This document shows, piece by piece, positions 6,800 through 15,990 of a DNA stretch of 47,801 nucleotides. Location of the stretch: positions 3,599,089 to 3,646,889 of the forward strand of contig CP070677.1 of assembly GCA_020352495.1 (NCBI GenBank). The letters run 5' to 3'. Below the pieces are notes generated by a model. The model made no database searches and had not been told where the DNA came from. It worked only from the letters and a program-made list of their open reading frames with translations. Position numbers and translations under genes: made by a program. The DNA is from Candidatus Latescibacterota bacterium. GTDB lineage: Bacteria; Krumholzibacteriota; Krumholzibacteriia; WVZY01. Within the stretch, counting starts at the first letter, position 1; each line of letters begins with the position of its first letter.

Positions 6800-8593
6800 T
6801 TACTGTTCCTCGGCCTTTTTGAGTGCCTCGAGACGTTTGTTGGCGATCTCCAACAGTTTTTCCATTCGTGCTTTCCGTTCGGGGTCATCGACCTGATCCA
6901 GCCGCGAGGCGAACATGCCGATCATCTGCTCCAATCGGGCGGCGTCGTCTATCGACTCTATCATCTGCACCGCTTGTGCAAACCGCGGGTCTTCACCGCC
7001 TTCGCCTTCGCCCTCCGCTCCGGCCTTTGTGTTGACAATCATCACGTTCTTTTGGTCTTTCGCAAAATACGTGTTGGCCACGCGCTGAACATCTTTGGCC
7101 GTTACCTTATCGCACATCTCGGGGTTGTTGTTCGCCTCGGTCCAGTCACCCAATGCGGCGTTTTGACCAAGGTAAAACAGGATGCCGATTCCCGACATGA
7201 TGTCCATGAACCGGATCTTTTGCACACGCAGTTGATTTTTTACCTTTTGAAGTTCCTCTTCGGACACCGGATCGGTCTTCAAGTCCTCGATGACTTCGAT
7301 CATTGCCTCTTCCAGTTGTTCGGCCTTCACACCGGAGACCCCGTCGGCCGTGATCTGAAACGCGCCCGCGTACTCCTTCGAATCCTGGTTGGCACCGACC
7401 GCCAGATCGCCACCACCAAACATGCGCATTCGCCCACCACCCGCGGAACTCTTGGCGATACCCTTCTCCTCGACCAGTTTCTTGTACAACCGTCCCGTCT
7501 TGCCGCTCATGATCCCGGCAAGGACCTCCAGCGGATAGCTGTCGGTGTGCTTCCAAGCGACCGTGTGGTACCATATCTCGGCCTTTGGATTGGTCTCCGC
7601 TTCGGCGACCAATCGTTTTTCTCCGTACTGTTTTTCTTCGAGGGTCACCACGTCCGGTGGATCTATTTCGCCACGGGGAATACGCTCAAAGTACTTCTTG
7701 ATCAGCTTGATCATCTTGTCGGGTTCGAGGTCCCCGACCAAGATCATCGTCAGATTGTTGGGAGCGTAGTAGGTATCATAATACGCGTTGGCCTGTTCAC
7801 GCGTAATGCTGCCCAGATCTGAAGGCCAGCCGATGACATCCCAATGGTACGACGATGATTTCCAGAACATCGCCCGGAAGTCCTCTTCGATCAGCCCGGT
7901 CGGTGTTGAATCCACACCACGCCGACGTTCCTCACGCACGACATCGCGCTCGGAGTAGAATTCCCGGAATATCGGTTTCTTGAACCGGTCGGATTCGAGC
8001 CACATAAACAGCTCTATTTTGTTTTTGGGAAGACGGATAAAATACCCGGTCATATCATCCGACGTAAAGGCATTGAGGAAAAATCCGCCATGCTTGGTGT
8101 AGAGCTCATCGAGATGATCTTTTATGATCAGCTCGCGTTGTTCGAGGATCAAGGCGTCAAACTCCGCGTCGAGCTCCCGGTACCGCGGGGTTTTGGCCTC
8201 GGGATCCAGCATGTCGCTGATTTCCCCTCGGCGAAGTTTTTCGCGCATGACCCGCTCCTCGGCCCGCATCAACACCCTGAGCGAGTCGAGCTGCGCCATG
8301 ATCTCGCGATCGCGTTTTATGTCCTTGGTTCCGATTGTTTCGGTCCCCTTGAACATCATATGTTCAAAAAGATGGGAAATGCCCGTAATACCTGTCGTTT
8401 CGTTTGACGAACCGACCCGGGCAAAAATCGCGGCCATGATGGTCGGGGCTTCGTGCCGTTCGACCATCAAAATCTGCATGCCGTTGTCGAGCCAGTACTC
8501 GCTGGCATCGATGTTTTGTGCGGCCACTGGAAACGCGGTGGCAAACAGCATCACCGCACAAGCGAAGACCGCACACGTGCTGCGTTTGTTCAT
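6800..8593 (-). CDS. M16 family zinc metallopeptidase, active subunit
   Basis: A 597-residue secreted M16 peptidase. The signal peptide covers about residues 1-25 (cleavage near PVAAQ). The inverted zinc motif is H74-LFE-H78, with the third-ligand region VVREERRRG further on. An unusual charged, probably helical insertion of about 90 residues (about 88-175) follows the zinc motif before the typical 'FMWLESDR' segment. The N- and C-terminal M16 domains are both present, with a charged helical tail. It probably acts in the periplasm or at the cell surface on peptides or unfolded proteins. Its inactive partner follows after 24 bases. It is part of a minus-strand run that begins with an ABC exporter. 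Confidence 0.93.
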   Translation of the reverse strand: MNKRSTCAVFACAVMLFATAFPVAAQNIDASEYWLDNGMQILMVERHEAPTIMAAIFARVGSSNETTGITGISHLFEHMMFKGTETIGTKDIKRDREIMAQLDSLRVLMRAEERVMREKLRRGEISDMLDPEAKTPRYRELDAEFDALILEQRELIIKDHLDELYTKHGGFFLNAFTSDDMTGYFIRLPKNKIELFMWLESDRFKKPIFREFYSERDVVREERRRGVDSTPTGLIEEDFRAMFWKSSSYHWDVIGWPSDLGSITREQANAYYDTYYAPNNLTMILVGDLEPDKMIKLIKKYFERIPRGEIDPPDVVTLEEKQYGEKRLVAEAETNPKAEIWYHTVAWKHTDSYPLEVLAGIMSGKTGRLYKKLVEEKGIAKSSAGGGRMRMFGGGDLAVGANQDSKEYAGAFQITADGVSGVKAEQLEEAMIEVIEDLKTDPVSEEELQKVKNQLRVQKIRFMDIMSGIGILFYLGQNAALGDWTEANNNPEMCDKVTAKDVQRVANTYFAKDQKNVMIVNTKAGAEGEGEGGEDPRFAQAVQMIESIDDAARLEQMIGMFASRLDQVDDPERKARMEKLLEIANKRLEALKKAEEQ

Positions 8594-8684
8594 CAGTCAC
8601 TCCTCGTAATAATTTGATGATTTGAGTCTCATGGGCGGGTCGCCCCAACCCACATTCCCTTCCCGGTCCAGCAAAGCTACAATA

Positions 8685-10352
8685 TTAGTCTATTGGAGAG
8701 TGAAATTCAATCCGAATGGCTACGGCGTCGGCGCCGACGGTCATTACTCCCTCGCCCTCGGCCGTAATACGCAGACCGTCACCTGAGACAGCCAGCTTTT
8801 CGAACGTGTATCGGACGGGAGTAGCAAGAGGGATCACCGTCCCATCCACCGTGACCTCATTGAGCGCGGCAACACGAAACGATACCCGCTTGCTTGTTTC
8901 CCCAATCCGTTCTTCCAGGACTCCTGTATTTTCGACTTTCAAAAAAAACGGGGGATCCGATCTTCTCAACGTATACACAGCATACCGTTCTCCGAATACC
9001 TTGTTCCCACCGTCCATGGTCCAACGCGTGCCGCGTGACGATCGTGATCGTGACAACCCGGATGAGGGAACCTCTACGTCGATACGGAGCCCTTGCTGCG
9101 ACTCAAAAGCGGCCATCGCTTCCTCGAACTCTTGGTTGTAGCGCTCGACAAGGTTCCGGCTTTCCGTGACAATACGATCGAAGTCATATCGGGTTTTTGC
9201 CTCATGCACCAATTTGTCCAGGTCCGAGTCCGGGACACCGAGCGATTCCCGTAAAAGCCCCGCCAGGGTGAGTTCCGTTTTGCCCTCTTCCACTGGATCC
9301 TTCCAGGGAACGTTCAAGAAGTCCAATAGGATGAACAAGGAAGCCCCTGTCGGATAGATGCGGTTTCGGGGAACGTCCGCGGGGCTGAGTGCTCCGTCAA
9401 TAAGACGTCTTTCGAAATCATCCTCCAGGTACGCGGTTGTGGAGAGCGAGGTAAAATACTCACACATTCCCGTGGCAGCATCCGCATTGGACCGACAAAG
9501 ATCCGCCATGATCCCGACATATCTCGCTTCCACAAACTTCGCGGAACCCTCCTGGAGCTCTTTTGCCCGCTCCACCATATGAACAATCGGGATGGTCCGG
9601 CGCCAGCGCGTCTCCCGCACCGCAACGAACATCTTTCCAAGGTGACGGACAGCGGCGCCGTCGCCGAGTTCGGCTTGGCGGATGGCGTCTTTCAAAATGA
9701 GCATCTCCAGGACAATCAACACGTTGTTTTCGATATCGAGAATCGGATATTTCTCCTCGGAGAAAGACTCCATATCTCGAAAGACAGACCGTTGAAACTG
9801 ATGAAAGGCTTCGTGAATGATGAACGCAAACATCGCAAGCGGGGCAGGTCCCAGCTCATCGGGAACCTCCGTGTAGATCGGAACGGCCACGGTTGTCACC
9901 GGTCCAATTTCGTAATTAAAGTAGAGCTGACCAGCCAGCTCTTCGATCTCTCCCCAATAGAACAATGCCGGCACCAAAACAGCGGGCCAGTGACTCGGAT
10001 ACGCCGAGTAGCCGGGAACGCGGGAGTCGTGATTGAGCAGTACCGCCCAACGCCCCGGCATATAGAGTAACGTTGGCTGGGTTGCGAGATCGTAACCCGG
10101 CCAAACCGGTGTGTCGGTGTTCTCGAATACACCGATCACGGCGTTAATGATCTCGACAGCGAGCGAGTCTTCCGCTGTGGGCGTCGGAATTTCCTCGGCC
10201 AGGGCTCCCGGCGTTGCGATCCACAACAAAAGGATCACGGCGATAAACACCCGAGTTTTCGTTGCCTTGATGGAGGTCAGGTCTGTCTTTGCCTCAACGC
10301 GGCCTACCGGCCCTTGGTCGCGAGGCCCGAAAGCAACTGTGCAGCTTGGCAT
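8685..10352 (-). CDS. Putative secreted HEXXH zinc metalloprotease, family not recognised
   Basis: A 555-residue protein that I do not recognise as a named family. A hydrophobic export segment lies at about residues 34-51 (RVFIAVILLLWIATPGALA). The zincin motif H180-EAF-H184 is followed 84 residues later by EGSAKFVEARY, whose E268 or E275 could be the third ligand as in gluzincins. The C-terminal 150 residues look like beta-sandwich sequence. The start is uncertain: the ATG used leaves 33 residues before the hydrophobic segment and has only a weak ribosome site. A GTG just before VFIAV would give a shorter N-terminus. It follows the FG-GAP lipoprotein by 15 bases and precedes the M16 pair by 91, so it is probably co-transcribed. 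Confidence 0.72.
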   Translation of the reverse strand: MPSCTVAFGPRDQGPVGRVEAKTDLTSIKATKTRVFIAVILLLWIATPGALAEEIPTPTAEDSLAVEIINAVIGVFENTDTPVWPGYDLATQPTLLYMPGRWAVLLNHDSRVPGYSAYPSHWPAVLVPALFYWGEIEELAGQLYFNYEIGPVTTVAVPIYTEVPDELGPAPLAMFAFIIHEAFHQFQRSVFRDMESFSEEKYPILDIENNVLIVLEMLILKDAIRQAELGDGAAVRHLGKMFVAVRETRWRRTIPIVHMVERAKELQEGSAKFVEARYVGIMADLCRSNADAATGMCEYFTSLSTTAYLEDDFERRLIDGALSPADVPRNRIYPTGASLFILLDFLNVPWKDPVEEGKTELTLAGLLRESLGVPDSDLDKLVHEAKTRYDFDRIVTESRNLVERYNQEFEEAMAAFESQQGLRIDVEVPSSGLSRSRSSRGTRWTMDGGNKVFGERYAVYTLRRSDPPFFLKVENTGVLEERIGETSKRVSFRVAALNEVTVDGTVIPLATPVRYTFEKLAVSGDGLRITAEGEGVMTVGADAVAIRIEFHSPID

Positions 10353-10367
10353 AGGGAAATCCGTAGT

Positions 10368-12617
10368 CTATTGCCTGGGGTTCTCGTAGAGGACGACCCA
10401 GCTGTGGGTCCAACCGATCGAAATAACGTCGAGGTCTCCGTCAACGTCGACATCCACAAATTGTGTGCCGTCGTGGTGTTCGAGACGGTCGTCGATGATT
10501 CTCGTTTTCCACGTGGCGCCTTTGCCGCCGTTCAAGTAGAGGATTGTCCTGCCATAGAGGACATCGTTATTGTTATGTTCACCGACGACGATGTCGATGT
10601 CACCGTCCCCATCGACGTCTCCCGCATCCATGCTCATGCCATATAAGTCATCCGCCAAATAATGCTCCGTCCAGCCATCACGCGGGTCTTCGGGAGCCTC
10701 TCCCCAGATCACGCCCATCGAATGTTCGAAACCAACAAAGACATCGAGATCCCCGTCACTATCGATGTCTGCTAGCTCGACTCGATCTGGATCGGCGTTC
10801 GGATCGCTGAGTTCCATCACCGAGTGGTGGACCCAGTCATCTCCAGCCCGCTCCAACCAGTCGGTCCCCAAATGAATATCCAAATCCCCGTCTCCGTCGA
10901 CGTCCCCCACCGCCACCTGTTCGCCGTTGGTTACCGGACTGATCTCACTCCACGTCCATGTCGCGGTCGCTGGGTCGGATACAACGTACATCTGTGTGCT
11001 CGTGGCGTTGTGCCATGAGAGGATTACTCCCACTCCACCACCGGGGGCCACGTTCGCCGCCCGCGCTCCCTGCAAAAAGTCGCCCCTGGCCGTCGGGAGA
11101 TTGTCGTGAAGCACAAACGCGCCTCCCCCGTCATTCTCGGCCCACACGAATTGGTCGCTCGTCACCCTTCCCGTGGTTCCAAGAATGTCCAGATCGCCAT
11201 CGCCGTCGAGATCATGGACCACCGCCATGTTGTTGAGTTCTCCTCCGATCGGGGTTCGCTCCCAAGCGTCGCCGAGCCGTCTCGGGTTTCTGTACCACCA
11301 CCCGCCGGTAATCACATCGGGGAATCCGTCGCCGTCGATGTCTCCTCCATCGATGAACACCGCACGCCACGGCCGGTCGTAGTCGATCACGTAGCGCGGC
11401 CACATGTCCTTCAGTGGCGTTGGCGTTGCATTCCTGCTCAACCACAAATCGACTCTCAGAGGCTCCGCCCCCGCCTCGTAGTTTTTGCCAACGATATCCG
11501 GAGCACCGTTACCGTTGACGTCCGCGACCCTCGCATTGTGAGATCCGACCGTGCTCACGACGTGTTCCATCCACCGGTTCGAAAGGATGTCGAGACTTTC
11601 GAACACGACAACTTTGTCGGGGTCCTCCCCGTGATGCATCTCGGCCACAAAAACATCCCTGTCACTGTCTCCATCAAAATCCACGACAGCGAGAGAGTGG
11701 ATGCCCTCATAGCCCTTTGAAATGATCTGACGTCGTTTCCACTCGTCACCCGACGGTGTCGCATTGGGATGCGAAAACCACGCGACACCTATGTCTTCCT
11801 CCTCACCGGTAAGGACCACATCCGGCCAGCTGTCATCGTCCAGGTCTCCGACCCAGCCACGCGCCTCCGACGGCCAATCCCGATCGATGATATGGCTGTT
11901 CCACGGCGTCGTCGTTGGGTCACCCGGGTTTTCGAACCACGCGTTTCCCCAGAGAATGTCCAAGTCGCCATCCATGTCGACGTCGCCCAAGGCACCGCCG
12001 GTTCGTCGACTCGCATCCTCCGCAAGGATGTAAAACATCCAGGTCCCTTTTGGATCCGTGGGGCCAGGAAGAAATCCCAACTCGTTTTTGGTGGTAAACA
12101 CGATATCCAAGCGACCGTCGCCGTCGAGGTCACCGAGGTGGTAGAGGTCCGGGGTCATGTGAATGCCAAGTGGGTACGTCGGCCAATCCCCGCTCGCCGG
12201 TGTGCCATCGTTCTCGAACCAGGCATCACCGACGACGATATCGAGATCTCCGTCCCCGTCAACGTCACCAATGTTTCCATATTTGAAATCACCTGGGGCG
12301 ATTGGGAACCGCGTCCATTTCGGGTTTTTGTACCAGACCATCTGGTACGCCGAAGACCCTCCTCCCCGCCCGGTCGTGAAGATATCCAAACGCCCGTCAC
12401 CATCGATGTCTCCGACATGAATATCGTTCATCCGGTAAGTCGCGGGCGGCTGATCGTCGACGATTACATGGTCAAACGACCAGCGTGCGGCAGGCCCCGG
12501 CTCATCGATTACAGGTGCTCCGGGATCGTCTTGGCACGCGGAGAGAAGCCAAGGACCGGCAAGGATCATCACCAGCAGCTCAATGTACCAAGCTCGGGTT
12601 TTCAACACGGTAGACAT
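10368..12617 (-). CDS. FG-GAP/VCBS-repeat beta-propeller lipoprotein
   Basis: A protein of about 749 residues with a lipoprotein signal (hydrophobic run, then LLSAC as lipobox, Cys near residue 28). The rest is made of FG-GAP/VCBS repeats: at least 13 calcium-binding DxDxDG loops such as GDIDGDGRLDI, GDVDGDGDLDI and ADVNGNGAPDI. A beta-propeller at the cell surface or periplasmic membrane face is expected, binding ligand or protein with structural calcium. The frame is open far upstream, but the lipoprotein signal fixes the region of the start. The ATG at 12617 has AAGGGGG directly against it, so GTG at 12608, nine bases from that site, may be the real start. It sits 20 bases after the kinase gene. 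Confidence 0.88.
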   Translation of the reverse strand: MSTVLKTRAWYIELLVMILAGPWLLSACQDDPGAPVIDEPGPAARWSFDHVIVDDQPPATYRMNDIHVGDIDGDGRLDIFTTGRGGGSSAYQMVWYKNPKWTRFPIAPGDFKYGNIGDVDGDGDLDIVVGDAWFENDGTPASGDWPTYPLGIHMTPDLYHLGDLDGDGRLDIVFTTKNELGFLPGPTDPKGTWMFYILAEDASRRTGGALGDVDMDGDLDILWGNAWFENPGDPTTTPWNSHIIDRDWPSEARGWVGDLDDDSWPDVVLTGEEEDIGVAWFSHPNATPSGDEWKRRQIISKGYEGIHSLAVVDFDGDSDRDVFVAEMHHGEDPDKVVVFESLDILSNRWMEHVVSTVGSHNARVADVNGNGAPDIVGKNYEAGAEPLRVDLWLSRNATPTPLKDMWPRYVIDYDRPWRAVFIDGGDIDGDGFPDVITGGWWYRNPRRLGDAWERTPIGGELNNMAVVHDLDGDGDLDILGTTGRVTSDQFVWAENDGGGAFVLHDNLPTARGDFLQGARAANVAPGGGVGVILSWHNATSTQMYVVSDPATATWTWSEISPVTNGEQVAVGDVDGDGDLDIHLGTDWLERAGDDWVHHSVMELSDPNADPDRVELADIDSDGDLDVFVGFEHSMGVIWGEAPEDPRDGWTEHYLADDLYGMSMDAGDVDGDGDIDIVVGEHNNNDVLYGRTILYLNGGKGATWKTRIIDDRLEHHDGTQFVDVDVDGDLDVISIGWTHSWVVLYENPRQ

Positions 12618-12637
12618 CCCCCTTGAGTGATCGTGTA

Positions 12638-13720
12638 TTATACCATATCCAGGGCCCTGATGGCAGCGTGGAGGGATCCTTCGATATGGCGCGCGAGATC
12701 GAGCCGGGTTTCTCCCGGTCCATCCACCGCTTGAACGGCGAGAAACGCGGCGTCGATCAGACTCCTCTCCAGCTGGCAGGACCGGTAGATCCGGACGTGT
12801 TCGTGGGGACTCAGTTGAGGATTTTCTCGAGCGTAGACCTGCAGCGCCTCCGACTCGACGGCATCGGATATCTTCTTGAGAAGAGAAGCGAGATCGGCGT
12901 GAGGGAGCCCCCATCCCGCCCACTCCCAGTCCACCATCTTCAATTTGCGAGGATCGTTGCGATGAAGGAAGAGGTTGGACCGATTGAAATCACCATGGAT
13001 CGGCTGGATCAATGAGGCGTCAAAAGTGTCGTCGCCCAGTCCCACATCGAGGATTCTCGGCCACAGCGCAATCACTTTGGAAATCGCCTCGCCCGGCACC
13101 ACCTCCGCGTATCGCTCGAGGTTTGTCCGCGCGTAATCGTAAACGGATGTCGAGAATTCGCGATCGTAACGGAGCAGACAGTCCTTTTCGAAAGCGGTGG
13201 TGGATTCGCTCATCGCGGCGTGAAACGTATTTAGAGTCGCTGCGAGGCCAATCGTCGTCCTCTCGTCACTGGGACCACGGTAATCCCGACCGAGGTCCTC
13301 AAAGATATAGTGGTAGTGTCGATCCTCCTCAACTTCCTCGCAGAGAAGAACCACGGGCAGGTATTCACGAAGGGGTCCCGGGTTGGCATGATAGACCGCG
13401 TACTCGGGCGGGCCGGGTCGAACGGGAAAACTCTCCAGCGCGGGTATTTGTGAGCGACTGTAGACGGCGTTTTTGTAGACAAGTTGCCATGTCGCGCCAC
13501 TCCTCAGCTTTAGTACGAGGCGGTAGGCCCCGGACGCCTTCCATCCCGACAAATGAAAATGGCTGACTCTTTCTAAAGGGTCGCCGCGGTGGTCCGTGCA
13601 AAGCTTTGATAAGGTCTCGAAGGACAATCCGTCCGGGACGCCCCTGACGGCCCGTGGGGGTTTCTTGCCCCTCAGCAGCCACTTCGCCCTTCTGAGGAAA
13701 GCCTTGATGGGGGCTCCCAT
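12638..13720 (-). CDS. APH-fold phosphotransferase (aminoglycoside/choline kinase superfamily)
   Basis: A 360-residue small-molecule kinase. The Brenner motif is HGDFNRSNLF (D244 catalytic), followed by the metal-binding segment MVDWEWAGWGLPHADLA. A nucleotide-lobe strand LVYKNAVYS and hinge segment YHYIFEDLG are visible. Members phosphorylate hydroxyls of aminoglycosides, sugars, choline or similar compounds. Placement between a Wzt-like ATPase and a surface lipoprotein suggests modification of an exported glycan or lipid rather than drug resistance (inference). The start at 13720 (MGAPIKAFLRR) was chosen because CCGGGG lies six bases upstream. A longer frame reaches into the ABC gene but overlaps it by 176 bases. 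Confidence 0.85.
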   Translation of the reverse strand: MGAPIKAFLRRAKWLLRGKKPPRAVRGVPDGLSFETLSKLCTDHRGDPLERVSHFHLSGWKASGAYRLVLKLRSGATWQLVYKNAVYSRSQIPALESFPVRPGPPEYAVYHANPGPLREYLPVVLLCEEVEEDRHYHYIFEDLGRDYRGPSDERTTIGLAATLNTFHAAMSESTTAFEKDCLLRYDREFSTSVYDYARTNLERYAEVVPGEAISKVIALWPRILDVGLGDDTFDASLIQPIHGDFNRSNLFLHRNDPRKLKMVDWEWAGWGLPHADLASLLKKISDAVESEALQVYARENPQLSPHEHVRIYRSCQLERSLIDAAFLAVQAVDGPGETRLDLARHIEGSLHAAIRALDMV

Positions 13721-13784
13721 AGTCATCCCCGGCCCGACATGTGTGCCCACATTGGCCTCTCCGCCACGCAACGTGTCGAGATCA

Positions 13785-15062
13785 TCATCCTTCCCCCTCC
13801 CCGCGATCCGGATCGGGCAGTTGTCTGTAGGTCCAACGCCCCGGCATGTACATGACACCCCAACGGCCGTCCAAGCCCCTTCCGGTACCATATACATCCG
13901 CCGCTTCGACATCAAAAACGGCACAGTGATCGAGGATGTCATAACGTAGACGGCCAACACTCTGGAGGCTCAATGACACGTAGTACCGGGCGGGCATGAG
14001 ATTGAGAAAATCCACGTGCAAGTCGATGTAATCTTCACCGGGTGTCAACTGCGGGATCTCCAGCCTCGTGGCCCAGGTGCTGATCGTGGTAACGAGCGCG
14101 CCGGTATCGGAGAAGATCTTGAAACCAAAGTGCGGATGTTTGACCGTTTCATTGACCCGGAAGTGGAGTCTAACCGTCATCTTCTCGCCACTCCGGATCA
14201 GACCGGTCGGGTTTCCCTGATCGTCCAAAAATTCGATTGCGGTAAATCGGGCGGCACCGTTTCCACTCCGGCTCTCGATTTGACTCAGATCGTAGCCGCT
14301 TTTTGCCTCCTGCGCGAAGGTCGAGAGATAGTTGTGGATCACCGTTTTTGCCTCACCATCCTCCACGATTCGTCCCCCCTCGATCCATATCGCCCTCGGG
14401 CAGAGATTCTCGACGGCTGACATGTTGTGCGACACAAAGAGCACCGTTCTTCCACCCGTTCGAAGGTCATCCATCGCCCGCAGACACTTTCTCTGAAAAT
14501 CGGCGTCTCCCACGGCCAAAACTTCATCGACCAACAGAACGTCGGCCTCCAGATGCGCAGCAACGGCGAAGCCAAGACGTAATTTCATACCCGATGAGTA
14601 ACGCTTCATCGGTGTGTCCACGAATTTTTTGACGCCGGCAAAATCGATGATCGCATCCATCTTCCGGACGATCTCCTTCTTTTTCATTCCCAGGATCGAG
14701 CCATTCAAGAAGACGTTCTCACGACCGGTCAATTCCTCGTGAAACCCCGTGCCGACCTCGAGGAGCGATGAAACGCGTCCCTTCACCGTTGCGGAGCCGG
14801 TTGTTGGATAGGTGATCCTGGAGAGAACCTTGAGTAGCGTGCTCTTGCCCGCGCCGTTTCGCCCGATGATTCCCATCACCTCCCCCGTATCGACCTCGAA
14901 CCCGACGTCCCGAAGCGCCCAGATGAACTCCTTCTTTGGTCTTATCCGGCTAAAGGGGTGCTTGATCATGCCGACAAGCACCTCACGCAACATCGTCTCG
15001 TGCTGCAGCATCCCGATCCGGAATCGCTTTGACAAATTATCTGCTTTTATGGCCCGTGCCAT
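13785..15062 (-). CDS. Wzt-like ABC transporter ATP-binding protein with C-terminal substrate-binding domain
   Basis: A 425-residue ATPase of the polysaccharide/O-antigen export (ABC-2, Wzt/TagH) type. Walker A is GRNGAGKS (67-74), the signature YSSGM (155-159) carries the export-family variant, Walker B is VLLVDE (175-180) with AVGD following, and the H-loop is VSHNMSAV. Residues about 270-410 form an extra beta-sandwich like the carbohydrate-recognition domain of Wzt proteins that read a terminal cap on the glycan. It lies 20 bases after the permease gene. No glycosyltransferases lie next to it, so the exported polymer must be made elsewhere. This last point is what the window shows; the substrate is inferred from the family. 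Confidence 0.93.
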   Translation of the reverse strand: MARAIKADNLSKRFRIGMLQHETMLREVLVGMIKHPFSRIRPKKEFIWALRDVGFEVDTGEVMGIIGRNGAGKSTLLKVLSRITYPTTGSATVKGRVSSLLEVGTGFHEELTGRENVFLNGSILGMKKKEIVRKMDAIIDFAGVKKFVDTPMKRYSSGMKLRLGFAVAAHLEADVLLVDEVLAVGDADFQRKCLRAMDDLRTGGRTVLFVSHNMSAVENLCPRAIWIEGGRIVEDGEAKTVIHNYLSTFAQEAKSGYDLSQIESRSGNGAARFTAIEFLDDQGNPTGLIRSGEKMTVRLHFRVNETVKHPHFGFKIFSDTGALVTTISTWATRLEIPQLTPGEDYIDLHVDFLNLMPARYYVSLSLQSVGRLRYDILDHCAVFDVEAADVYGTGRGLDGRWGVMYMPGRWTYRQLPDPDRGEGEG

Positions 15063-15082
15063 TTCGATCTCACCAAAGTCGT

Positions 15083-15868
15083 CTAAATTACGTCAGCGAA
15101 CTCTCTCTCCGTTCGGCGAAAGTAAATCGCCCCAGCCGTGAAAATCACAAAGATGATGCCAACCGACATCCAAACCATCTCGAAATCGATACTCCGAGTC
15201 GGAAGCATCGCACCACGGAACCCTTCGACCATTCCGGTCAGAGGATTCAACGACAGCAGGAATCTGAACCGTTCGGGTACAACACTCGTGGGATAGATGA
15301 TGGGTGTTATGAAAAGCAACGACTGAATGAAAAACGGGATCGCGTATTTGACATCACGGTATTTCACATTCAGGGAAGACAAGATCATCCCGAGCCCAAG
15401 CGTCAAGATAACCATCGGCACCATAAAGACCGGCCAAAGAAGAAGTCCAAAGCTTAGTGGGATCTTGTAGTAGAACAGCATCCCGATGAGCACAACGAAC
15501 GCAATCGAAAAGTCAACCAGCCCACCGAGGGCGGATGCAGCCGGTATAGCCACACGTGGAAAATACACCCGTCGGATGAGGTTTGCGTTTGCCACCAGGC
15601 TATTCCCCGACAGCCCCAGCGATGTCGAGAAATATGTCCACGGCAGAAGAGCACTGTAACTGAACACAGGATAAGGAATCCCGTCGCTCGGCATCTTTGC
15701 CATCCGGCCAAAGAATATCGTGAATATGATCATCGTGGCGAACGGTTGGATGATCGCCCAAAGCGCCCCCAACGCGGTCTGTTTGTACCGGATCTTGACG
15801 TCACGCCACACGAGAAAGAGAAAGAGCTCGCGGTATTCCCAAAATTCTCTCAGCCAGGTAAATCTCAT
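15083..15868 (-). CDS. ABC-2 type polysaccharide export permease (Wzm-like)
   Basis: A 261-residue inner-membrane permease with six predicted membrane segments. Family features are the N-terminal amphipathic stretch FLVWRDVKIRYKQTALGALW, the segment 'NLIRRVYFPR', and the C-terminal NPLTGMVEGFRGAM motif seen in Wzm/KpsM/RfbA-type permeases. It pairs with the Wzt-like ATPase that follows after 20 bases to form a homodimer-plus-homodimer exporter of a lipid-linked glycan. It is the first gene of the minus-strand run. About 120 bases separate its ATG from the SRPBCC gene on the same strand. Confidence 0.93.
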   Translation of the reverse strand: MRFTWLREFWEYRELFLFLVWRDVKIRYKQTALGALWAIIQPFATMIIFTIFFGRMAKMPSDGIPYPVFSYSALLPWTYFSTSLGLSGNSLVANANLIRRVYFPRVAIPAASALGGLVDFSIAFVVLIGMLFYYKIPLSFGLLLWPVFMVPMVILTLGLGMILSSLNVKYRDVKYAIPFFIQSLLFITPIIYPTSVVPERFRFLLSLNPLTGMVEGFRGAMLPTRSIDFEMVWMSVGIIFVIFTAGAIYFRRTEREFADVI

Positions 15869-15990
15869 GATGTGCCTGCAGACGCCCTCAGAACGTGGGG
15901 AGTTTGTTACCCCGTTCTCGGTATGTCTGCGTTCCGTTCGAAGACGTCATAAATACCAGGAAAATGTGGCGATTGGTGACATGCCCATCG

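Noticed and set aside
12638-13960. Longer 440-codon version of the APH-fold kinase
   Set aside because: The first 80 codons lie mostly inside the ABC ATPase gene in another frame and show no domain; a ribosome site marks 13720 as start.
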